From contig JBEIHC010000001.1 of the NCBI GenBank assembly GCA_040381555.1, forward strand, positions 5,839 through 69,838: a stretch of DNA of 64,000 bases. Direction: 5' to 3'. How positions within the stretch are numbered: position 1 is the stretch's first letter; each line of letters opens with the position of its first letter. A program made the position numbers and the translations under genes. This DNA is from CANHCC01 sp040381555 (GTDB lineage Bacteria > Bacteroidota > Bacteroidia > J057 > RFSG01). Of the stretch, positions 52,743-60,700 are shown in pieces. The notes under the pieces were generated by a model. It did not search any database and had not been told where the DNA came from. It saw only the letters and a program-made list of their open reading frames with translations.

Positions 52743-53647
52743 ATCCGGATTTCTTCTACGAGTTGATGCTTTTTACGAAGTAATAATTGAAGGGCGTTTT
52801 GCTTTAATTCCTCTCCTTGAAATGATATGGGTGTTTGGCCTGCATAAATAATCGAATCTGCCAGTGTGGATAGTTTCAGCAAAAACTGAAGATCTTCAGA
52901 AACTAGCTGATTGGGGAATTGGATTTTCTTGAGTTCGGGTGTGCTTAAACTTTCCAATCGGATGGGCAGATTATTAGAATAATAAGAACGAAATAATTGG
53001 TTGAGCGAATAAATGAATTCCTCTTGATAATCAGGGGACAAGCTTTCAATTTTCTTTCGAATTTGATTGAATTCACTTTGTATTTTTCTCTTTGCCAGGT
53101 ATTTTAGAATAGGCTTATAGGCGAAATAGACTGTTAGGCCAAGGAGGAGAATTCCGATTAAAATAAGTAAAAGCCAGCCTGAATAATCCGGGGGGGCGTG
53201 TACCGCTAATAAGTCTTCATGAGCTTTTACCTGTAGGCTATCTTTATTTTCGGGTAATCGGGAAATGAGCTTAAAAGAATCTTTTAGAATAAGTGTTTTA
53301 AGGGTGTCTTGTTTGGAAAGGAGTATGAACGGAAGACTGAGAATTTGTTTTGGCGCGATTTCAAAAGATCTGAATTCATAAAAAAAGCTATCAACCTGAT
53401 TAGATCCTATTGTGTTAGAGGAGAGTTCTTTTCGGATATACTCATAGGGTTTGAATGCTTGTGAGGTATCTGGGAAAATTACTTTTTGATTGCGGTTATA
53501 TTTAATCCAACCTTTTACCTGCACAGGGTATCCTAAAGCAGCTGTATCTGCAAGCAACTGCATTTCTCCTTGCAATTGGGCAGATACCTGATTGGACAGG
53601 CCATAAATCAGCAACCAAAAAATATATTTATTTAGAATGTGCTGCAT
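52739..53647 (-). CDS. Signal-peptide and single-pass membrane protein of the Bat operon (BatD/DUF4381-like position)
   Basis: From the ATG at 53647 the product has 302 residues; the ORF extends 36 bp upstream. A signal peptide (ILNKYIFWLLIYGLSNQVSA) precedes a beta-rich extracytoplasmic domain of about 130 residues. One transmembrane helix (SGWLLLILIGILLLGLTVYFAY) and a cytoplasmic helical tail follow. The layout matches the protein encoded between DUF58 and the VWA proteins in many Bacteroidota. The sequence itself gives no closer family. It overlaps DUF58 by 20 bp. Confidence 0.7.
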   Translation of the reverse strand: MQHILNKYIFWLLIYGLSNQVSAQLQGEMQLLADTAALGYPVQVKGWIKYNRNQKVIFPDTSQAFKPYEYIRKELSSNTIGSNQVDSFFYEFRSFEIAPKQILSLPFILLSKQDTLKTLILKDSFKLISRLPENKDSLQVKAHEDLLAVHAPPDYSGWLLLILIGILLLGLTVYFAYKPILKYLAKRKIQSEFNQIRKKIESLSPDYQEEFIYSLNQLFRSYYSNNLPIRLESLSTPELKKIQFPNQLVSEDLQFLLKLSTLADSIIYAGQTPISFQGEELKQNALQLLLRKKHQLVEEIRI

Positions 53648-54503
53648 GCAGTTGTTGGAAAAATTTCCCCAATACAGGGACATAGTCTTTGGAAGTATCT
53701 ATAGAAAGCAGAAACACATGCTTTTGACGACTAATTTCTTCCAGGTTTTTTTGAATACTGTCGAGATAGGTTTTAGAGTTTCGAGCAAATAAGTTTCCAC
53801 CTGCACTGAGCCAGCGAATGATGCCGGCTTCATTGTCTCTAACAGGAAGAATGCCTTCTCGATGATTTATAATTTCAGAAGGGTGGTAGAGTCGGATTAA
53901 TATCACTTCATGTCGGCGCGATAATTTTCGAATACTTTCTTCATAGCCTGCATCCATGAAGTCTGAAATAACAATAACAACAGATCTTTTTTTCTGAATG
54001 CTTCTAAAAAATTCTAGTGCTTGTTTGAGATTGGTTTTTGCATGTGCAGCTTGGAATTCCAGCATATTACTCATCATAGATAAAATATGCGAGCGTCCTT
54101 TGACTGGGCGATAAAATTTTTCCACCTGATCTGAAAAAAGCAACAGTCCGAAACGGTCATTGTTTTTCATAGCTGAGTAAGCAAATATTGCAGCTAACTC
54201 TGTGGCAATTTCTTTTTTGTTTTGTCCTTCAATACCAAAATCCAGTGATCCGCTCGTGTCCAGAATGACAAACAATTCTTGTTCTCTTTCTTCTCTAAAT
54301 AATTTTACATAGACAGTGTCACTTCTTGCTGTTACATTCCAATCAATGGAGCGAATATCATCTCCAAATTGATAGGCTCGTACTTCATCAAATTCAAGAC
54401 CTTGCCCTCGAAATGCAGAGCGATATTCACCCGCAAACGAGGAATCCACGATTCTCCGGATTTTGATATCCAGCTTTTTGACTTTATGAAGAATCTCTTT
54501 CAC
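53628..54503 (-). CDS. DUF58 domain protein (VWA-like, Bat operon)
   Basis: The start is taken at GTG 54503 (MKEILHKVKKLDIKIRR), matching the usual beginning of DUF58 proteins. An ATG at 54569 would add 22 residues and leave only 10 bp to the divergent gene. The 291-residue product has SSFAGEYRSAFRGQGLEFDEVRAYQFGDDIRSIDWNVTARSDTVYVKLFREERE and the VWA-like motif VILDTSGSLDFG (near residue 110). DUF58 proteins are partners of MoxR AAA ATPases in envelope maturation. No MoxR gene is in the window. Confidence 0.9.
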   Translation of the reverse strand: MKEILHKVKKLDIKIRRIVDSSFAGEYRSAFRGQGLEFDEVRAYQFGDDIRSIDWNVTARSDTVYVKLFREEREQELFVILDTSGSLDFGIEGQNKKEIATELAAIFAYSAMKNNDRFGLLLFSDQVEKFYRPVKGRSHILSMMSNMLEFQAAHAKTNLKQALEFFRSIQKKRSVVIVISDFMDAGYEESIRKLSRRHEVILIRLYHPSEIINHREGILPVRDNEAGIIRWLSAGGNLFARNSKTYLDSIQKNLEEISRQKHVFLLSIDTSKDYVPVLGKFFQQLHAAHSK

Positions 54504-54515
54504 GGGGAAGCAGGA

Positions 54516-54532
54516 CAAAATTCGTATTTTTG
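54516..54532. promoter_or_regulatory. Back-to-back divergent -7 boxes
   Basis: On the plus strand TATTTTTG (54525-54532) faces the DUF4296 gene, 47 nt from its ATG. On the minus strand GAATTTTG (54516-54523) faces DUF58, 12 nt from the GTG start. They are one base apart. Confidence 0.4.
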
Positions 54533-54579
54533 CAGGTATATAACAATGTTTGGAACTTTTTCCCTCCATTAAAAATTAA

Positions 54580-54999
54580 ATGCATGGATTTAAATTATTG
54601 AGGGTGCAGGATTTATCTGTAAATTTATTTTTAGGGGTACTATTGAATTTGGTTCTTTTCCTCTTCGGATGCGGGGAGAAGCAGGCTTCAACCGTTATGG
54701 CTGCAGAATCATTTAGGCCTTTACTCAAAGAAATGCTGATTGCGGAGAGTGGGGTAGAGGCTCTGCCTTTAAGTTACACGGAAAAAAAGGAAGCTCGTGA
54801 ACAGAGGTATCGGCTTATTTTTCAAAATGCAGGTATATCCGCTGAAGATTTTTTTAACAGCTTTGAGTATTATCGTATGCAACCAGAAATAATGGACACC
54901 CTGTATGCCCATATTCTGGATGAGTTAAACGAATCACTCATGCAGCAGCGTATGACCATCAACCCAGGTTTGGATTCTAGTCTCCTCAATCGTCCATGA
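54580..54999 (+). CDS. DUF4296 lipoprotein
   Basis: This 139-residue protein has an N-terminal hydrophobic segment with a lipobox-like LFLFGC (Cys near residue 31). The DUF4296 pattern is FRPLLKEMLIAESGVEALP, YRLIFQNAGISAEDFFNSFEYYRMQPEIMDTLYAHILDELNES. The family is Bacteroidota-specific with unknown role. Its stop overlaps the mutS2 start (ATGA at 54996-54999). Confidence 0.82.
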   Translation: MHGFKLLRVQDLSVNLFLGVLLNLVLFLFGCGEKQASTVMAAESFRPLLKEMLIAESGVEALPLSYTEKKEAREQRYRLIFQNAGISAEDFFNSFEYYRMQPEIMDTLYAHILDELNESLMQQRMTINPGLDSSLLNRP

Positions 55000-57377
55000 A
55001 GGTTTATCCTCCAGACGCAGCAGAACGCTTAGGCTTTGATACCATACTTCGGGAATTAGCGCGTTTATCGGAGACTGATCCTATCCGAGAACAATTTTTG
55101 CATCTTCAGCCCAGTCATAATCCTTTATTAATTCGGGAGAGCCTGGTTCAGACCAAAGCCTATATGCGCTTATTGATGCAGGCTGAGTATCCCAGAGATA
55201 TTGTTTTTAGAGAGATTCAGCCTTATCTGAAAAAAGCTCTTCCCCAAAATGCCTGGTTGAGTGCAGAAGAGATTTTTAGAGTCATTTTATGGTTGCGAAC
55301 TTTAAGAGTGTTATTGGCTTTTATAGAAAAAAAGAAGGATGATTTTCCAGAATTGTTGGCTTTAATTCCTGCTGCTGAGCGTCCATTTGGCTTGCAGGAA
55401 TTTTTGGCGGGTCATTTTACCTCAGAAGGTCAATTAAAAGATAATGCCAGTCCTGAGTTAGGTCGCTTGCGAAAAGGTATTTTGGAAACGGGGCATAAAG
55501 TAAGGCGACTAACCGAAAAAATACACAAAGCAGCCAGGGATCAAGGCTGGTCGGATGCTCGAGAGGTAAGTATTCGCAATAATCGTCTGGTTATCCCCTT
55601 GAATGCCGATTTCAAAGGACGGATTGAAGGATTTGTGCAGGATGTTTCTCAGTCGGGACAGACTATTTTTATAGAGCCCGCGGAGGCTCTTCCGCTTAAC
55701 AATGAATTGAGTTTATTGCAGCTCAAAGAGAGGCAGGAGATTATTCGAATTTTGACCGATTTGACAGATCATCTACGAGCAAAAATGCCGGAGTTGAAGG
55801 TTTGGGAAGAATGGTTACAAAAAATGGAGATTTTGCAGGCTCGGGCTAAGTTTTCGACTAAAATTCAAGCAGATATTCCCCAGTTAGATCCCTCAGGTGA
55901 TTGCCTGAAAATTGTTCAAGGCCGAAATCCATTACTAGTTCTGCAAATTCAGCAGGCGGTTGTGCCTTTAGATTTAGATTTGAACCGTCAGCAAAGGATA
56001 TTATTGATTTCGGGACCGAATGCGGGCGGGAAATCTGTTGCGTTAAAAACGGCTGGGATATTACAATGGATGGTACAATGCGGATTACCAGTTCCCGCCG
56101 ATTCCTCTTCCATTTTTCCTGTATTAGCTTCTTTGTTTACAGTTGTAGGGGATGGGCAGTCGATTGAAAATGATCTAAGTACTTATACGGCACATTTAAG
56201 TCATATGCGGTATTTGTTGGAGCGAGCCCATGAGTCCTCTTTATTTTTGATAGATGAGTTTGGTTCGGGAACGGATCCCCGTTCAGGAGGACCCATTGCA
56301 GTGGCTTTGTTGGAGGCGCTCGTTGAACAAGGCGCGCTTGGTATTGTTACAACACATTATAGTGATTTAAAGCAACTTGCGCGTCGAAATCCTGCTGTTC
56401 GGAATGCTGCCATGCATTTTGATTTGAAAGATTTTAAGCCTTCTTATCAGCTGGAAATGGGGCATGCCGGAAGTAGTTATGCTTTTGAAATTGCCCGGAA
56501 AGCCGGAATTCCGGAATCTGTACTTCGAAGGGGAAAGACCCTAATGGGAAAGGCACCTGCGGAAACGGAAGAATTATTAACCGCCTTAAATCGAGACAAG
56601 GAAGAGATACTTAAGCTACAGGAGAAATTAGGAATTGAATCTCTGGAGAATCAAAAAATAAGGGATAAATTAAATCAGGCGGAAAGAGAAGCCAAGGAGA
56701 AAGTCAGGAAACTAATTGCCGATGCACGCGAGCAGGCTAGGGGAATGTTAACCGAAGCTTCCAAAAAAATTGGAGAATTAGTTCAGGAAACGAGGGAGAA
56801 GCAATTAGAAAAAAAGGTTGCCAAAAGCATACAGAAGGAATTGATGAGTTTTATTCCGGATATTGATCAGGGAGAGGAAGTTTTTCTGGAGCCAATACCT
56901 GGATTTAAAGAAGTAATCGGAGTAGATCCTGTTATAGGAGATCGGGTAAAATGGTTCAGTACCGGTGCAATTGGTAGGGTGCTGGATATTCTGAATGGAA
57001 GATTTGTTATTGCCTTTGGAGATATTCGAACCTCTTTGAAAAGAGAAGAGATTATTCTCTTAAAAACGGAAGAAGATATTTCTAAAATTAAGGTAGAAAT
57101 TTCTGCGCAAACTCGAGCTGATCATAAAATGAATGCGACAATCACTTTGGATATTCGGGGTCAAAGAATGGAACCTGCGCAATTGATGTTGCAAAAATTT
57201 CTAGATGATGCTTTTGTGAATGGCTTGCCTTTCGTTCATATTATCCATGGAAAGGGAAATGGGATTTTAAGAACCATGACTCGGGATATGTTGAAACGGG
57301 CACCTGGGGTGAAGCGGGTAGAAGAACCGCCCATTGAGCAGGGCGGGGCAGGGGCAACGGATGCTTATTTTAATTGA
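54996..57377 (+). CDS. mutS2: MutS2 family protein with Smr domain
   Basis: This 793-residue protein lacks the MutS mismatch-recognition domain. It has a core/clamp region (about 1-300), an ABC-type ATPase with Walker A SGPNAGGKSVALKTAGI (near residue 340), the DEFGSGTDPRSGGPIAVALLEAL Walker B/signature region (near 420) and a long coiled coil (about 520-620). A C-terminal Smr nuclease-like domain follows (about 715-793, LDIRGQRMEPAQLMLQKFL, HIIHGKGNGIL). MutS2 proteins act on recombination intermediates or rescue collided ribosomes, depending on the species. Confidence 0.95.
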   Translation: MKVYPPDAAERLGFDTILRELARLSETDPIREQFLHLQPSHNPLLIRESLVQTKAYMRLLMQAEYPRDIVFREIQPYLKKALPQNAWLSAEEIFRVILWLRTLRVLLAFIEKKKDDFPELLALIPAAERPFGLQEFLAGHFTSEGQLKDNASPELGRLRKGILETGHKVRRLTEKIHKAARDQGWSDAREVSIRNNRLVIPLNADFKGRIEGFVQDVSQSGQTIFIEPAEALPLNNELSLLQLKERQEIIRILTDLTDHLRAKMPELKVWEEWLQKMEILQARAKFSTKIQADIPQLDPSGDCLKIVQGRNPLLVLQIQQAVVPLDLDLNRQQRILLISGPNAGGKSVALKTAGILQWMVQCGLPVPADSSSIFPVLASLFTVVGDGQSIENDLSTYTAHLSHMRYLLERAHESSLFLIDEFGSGTDPRSGGPIAVALLEALVEQGALGIVTTHYSDLKQLARRNPAVRNAAMHFDLKDFKPSYQLEMGHAGSSYAFEIARKAGIPESVLRRGKTLMGKAPAETEELLTALNRDKEEILKLQEKLGIESLENQKIRDKLNQAEREAKEKVRKLIADAREQARGMLTEASKKIGELVQETREKQLEKKVAKSIQKELMSFIPDIDQGEEVFLEPIPGFKEVIGVDPVIGDRVKWFSTGAIGRVLDILNGRFVIAFGDIRTSLKREEIILLKTEEDISKIKVEISAQTRADHKMNATITLDIRGQRMEPAQLMLQKFLDDAFVNGLPFVHIIHGKGNGILRTMTRDMLKRAPGVKRVEEPPIEQGGAGATDAYFN

Positions 57378-57443
57378 TTTTTTGGGGGTATTCCCCAATA
57401 CCTGACTCGTATTTTTTTGAACCCAACTCTTGACCTCTAATAG

Positions 57444-57643
57444 GTTTAGGGTAAACTGAGGTTTAGGGTAAACGGAAGTTTAGGGTAAACGGGAGTTTAG
57501 GGTAAACGGAGGTTTAGGGTAAACGGAAGTTTAGGGTAAACGGGAGTTTAGGGTAAACTGAGGTTTAGGGTAAACGGAAGTTTAGGGTAAACGGAAGTTT
57601 AGGGTAAACGGGAGTTTAGGGTAAACGGAGGTTTAGGGTAAAC
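57444..57643. repeat. Array 2: twelve 17-bp units with purine-rich spacers
   Basis: The same core GTTTAGGGTAAAC occurs twelve times at exactly 17-bp steps (57444, 57461 ... 57631). The spacers are TGAG, GGAA, GGGA, GGAG, GGAA, GGGA, TGAG, GGAA, GGAA, GGGA and GGAG. The GGG centre is on the same strand as in array 1, yet the spacers are purine-rich; several are reverse complements of array 1 spacers (GGAA/TTCC, GGAG/CTCC). Recurring spacer runs (GGAA-GGGA-GGAG) point to internal duplication. The array fills much of the 358-bp gap between mutS2 and the giant adhesin gene. Confidence 0.95.
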
Positions 57644-57716
57644 CCTCCATCTGAACCGTCCACCATTCTATTCAGACCATTCAAATGCCTGAGTATTACA
57701 GCGTGAGATTAATTTG

Positions 57717-57724
57717 TAAATTTG
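57717..57724 (+). promoter_or_regulatory. -7 box TAAATTTG before the giant adhesin
   Basis: TAAATTTG ends 11 nt before the ATG at 57736 and lies 73 bp after array 2, so the array is just upstream of the likely promoter. Confidence 0.4.
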
Positions 57725-57735
57725 ATTGATATACA

Positions 57736-60700
57736 ATGATTGCTATCCCCTATATAGAATCCATTATCCCATTACGCCAAATTTATTGGCGGTTTTGGCT
57801 ATTGGTTTCGATATTGGGAATTGGGGGGTTAAGTTTAAATCCTGTTAAAGCTCAAGTTACTGCTGGAGATTGTGGTGCCGCAGTTCCGGTTTGCACGAAT
57901 TTGAATTTTCAAATCAGTCCGAATGGATTTGGTTCTCTGAATGAGTTGGGGATTGGTACGATTAGTAATCCTTCCATTAATCCAGCGAGTGGAAATATGG
58001 GATGCCTATTAGCGGGAGAACAAAATTCAACTTGGGTTCTCGTTAATATTGCTCAATCTGGTACTTTACAATTTAGTTTTGGCAGCCCGGGTCCTGTTCA
58101 ATGTTTTGACTGGATAATGTGGCGTTATACCCCCGCAACCTGTAATCAAATTTTAAACAATACAATAGCACCTATTCGCTGTAATTGGAATTCTCCTTGC
58201 AATTCATTCACCGGCATGGCCTCTCCAGTTCCCCAGGGTGGAAACTCCACTAATTTCGAACCTCCTTTACCTGTGCTATGTGGTGAGCAGTATTTGGTTT
58301 GTTTTTCCAACTATAGTTCTGCGGTTACTTCTGTTCCCTTGAACTTTTTTGGTACTGCAGTAGTAAGCTGTTCCCCAACCAATATAATGACGGTGACTGC
58401 TAGTCCTAATCAAATCTGTTCAGGAGCGTCCACCACTTTAAATGCCAGTGGAGGGTCCAATTATACTTGGTCACCAGCTACAGGACTATCTTCTACCACA
58501 GGTTCCCCTGTAACTGCAACTCCGACATCCACAACCACTTACACAGTGACGGGTCAAAATGGCTGTGGTACAGTGAGCCAGTCTGTAGTGGTGACTGTTA
58601 TTCCTGCACCCATTATTTCAGTTAGTACGACCATTCCTACCGTTTGTCTTCCCTGCAATGGGTCCGCATTCGCTTCTGTATCAGGGGCAACTCCCCCCAT
58701 TTTATATAGTTGGTCACCGACAGGAGGGAATCAACCTACTGCGAATAATCTGTGCCCAGGTACCTATACCCTAACCATCAATGCTGGTGGGTGTGTAGGG
58801 TCTCAAACGGTTGTACTACCTGAGCCTTATATCATTCGTGGTACTTTCGCTACTACTCCTGCTGATTGTGGATTAAATAATGGAACTGCAACAGTTTTTA
58901 ATATCACCGGAGCAGTATCGCCCTATACGGTAACTTGGAGTACCTCTCCCGTTCAATCGGGAAATACAGCTACAGGATTGCCTTCGGGCAATTATACTGT
59001 CACCATTCTGGATGCTAATAATTGTCGTAAGGATACCTTCATTTTTGTTCCCCTAAATTCCAATTTGAATGCAACTACAGGCAGTACTCCATTGAGTTGT
59101 CCCAATTCTACGGATGCGACCGTCAGTGTTTCCCCTACAGGAGGGACACCAGTTTATACAATAACCTGGAATACCACTCCTGTGCAATCGGGATTAACAG
59201 CCACAGGATTGGGTGTCGGAAATTATACTGCCACTATTACCGATCAAAATAATTGTTCTATCATTCGTTTGGTTCAAATAGTTAGACCACCCGGAATGAC
59301 GCTTACTTCCACCTATATACCGGTGAGTTGTTATAATGCTTCAGACGGAATGCTATCTGTTGTGCCCGGCAACACAATTGGTCCGTATCAATATTCTTGG
59401 AGTACAGTACCAATCCAATCCACTGCTACGGCTACTGGAGTTTCTGCTGGTTCTTATCAGGTAACCGTAACGGATGGTGTCGGTTGTTGGGAACGCGATA
59501 CCATTATCCTAACGAATCCTCCTTCATTGGCTTCTACTGTAACTTATACTATGCCCACCTGCTTTGGGGGAATTAATGGGAGTGCCGGTGTTCAAATCCC
59601 TCCTAATCTGTTAAATATTTCCTTTACTTGGAATACAGTTCCAGTGCAAACCACTCAAGTTGCAGGTGGCTTGAGTGCTGGATCCTATTTTGTCATTGTA
59701 TCTAATCGTACGGGTTGTGCAGATACGGTCAATTTTGTTCTGCCCCAACCATCTGCCATTAATCTGAATTCAACTTTTGTGCCAGCAACCTGCTTGGGTT
59801 CTTCGAATGGTACGGCTTCTGCAATAGTAAGTGGAGGGACAGGTGCATTTTCCTATTCTTGGCAAACCATTCCGGTACAAAATACTTTAACTGCTACGGG
59901 TTTATCTGCTGGTTCGTGGAAAGTGGTTGTTACGGATGCAAACACCTGCTCAGATAGCATTTGGGCAAGTGTAGGGGAGTTACCAGATTCTATTTTGTTG
60001 CAATGGTCAGCTACTCCGGCAACTTGTAGGCTAGATTCCAATGGAACCGCCAGTGTTCAAGTCGTGAATGGAAGTGGGGTATATCAATATTTATGGTTTA
60101 CCCAACCCACACAAACCACCCAAACCGCGACTGGATTAAGCCCAGGTTCTTATCGGGTTCGGGTCGTGAATTCTGCTGGATGTGTGGGGTCGACATGGGC
60201 AACTGTACCGGTTGTACCCGCAATGACATTTGTCACCCAGGCATTTGATCCATCCTGTTTTGGGGGGAATGACGGTCAAGTACAAGTTCAAGTTAGCAAT
60301 GGTGCTCCGAGTTACAGCTATACATGGAACACCAGCCCTATTCAAACTAGTTCGACAGCAACAGGCTTAAGTTCTGGTACCTGGAATGTGATCGTTCGGG
60401 ATGCTAATAATTGCAGAGATACGCTCCTTATTGCTCTAAATCAGCCACCGTTATTGACAATTACAGCAACCGCCAGTCCAGCCTCTTGCTATGGTCGCTC
60501 CGATGGTGCTGCTGTTTCATTCGCCTCGGGTGGGACTCCCGGGTATTCTTATACTTGGAACACGAGTCCAATTCAGTCTTCCAATTTGGCAACTGGACTT
60601 ACCGCAGGAGTATATACAGTTACCGCAAGAGATCAACAAAATTGTATTGCCTCTGCCCAAATATGGGTACAGCAACCTGCAGATATAATCGTTACCACAA

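Noticed and set aside
51072..57377. Composite transposon or genomic island bounded by the two arrays
   Set aside because: The arrays are in the same core orientation, no transposase or integrase is present, and the enclosed genes are ordinary core genes with composition like their neighbours.
50868..57643. Telomere-like DNA because the core contains TTTAGGG, the plant telomere repeat
   Set aside because: The period is 17 bp rather than 7, the arrays are internal to a chromosome, and the palindromic arms explain the sequence better.
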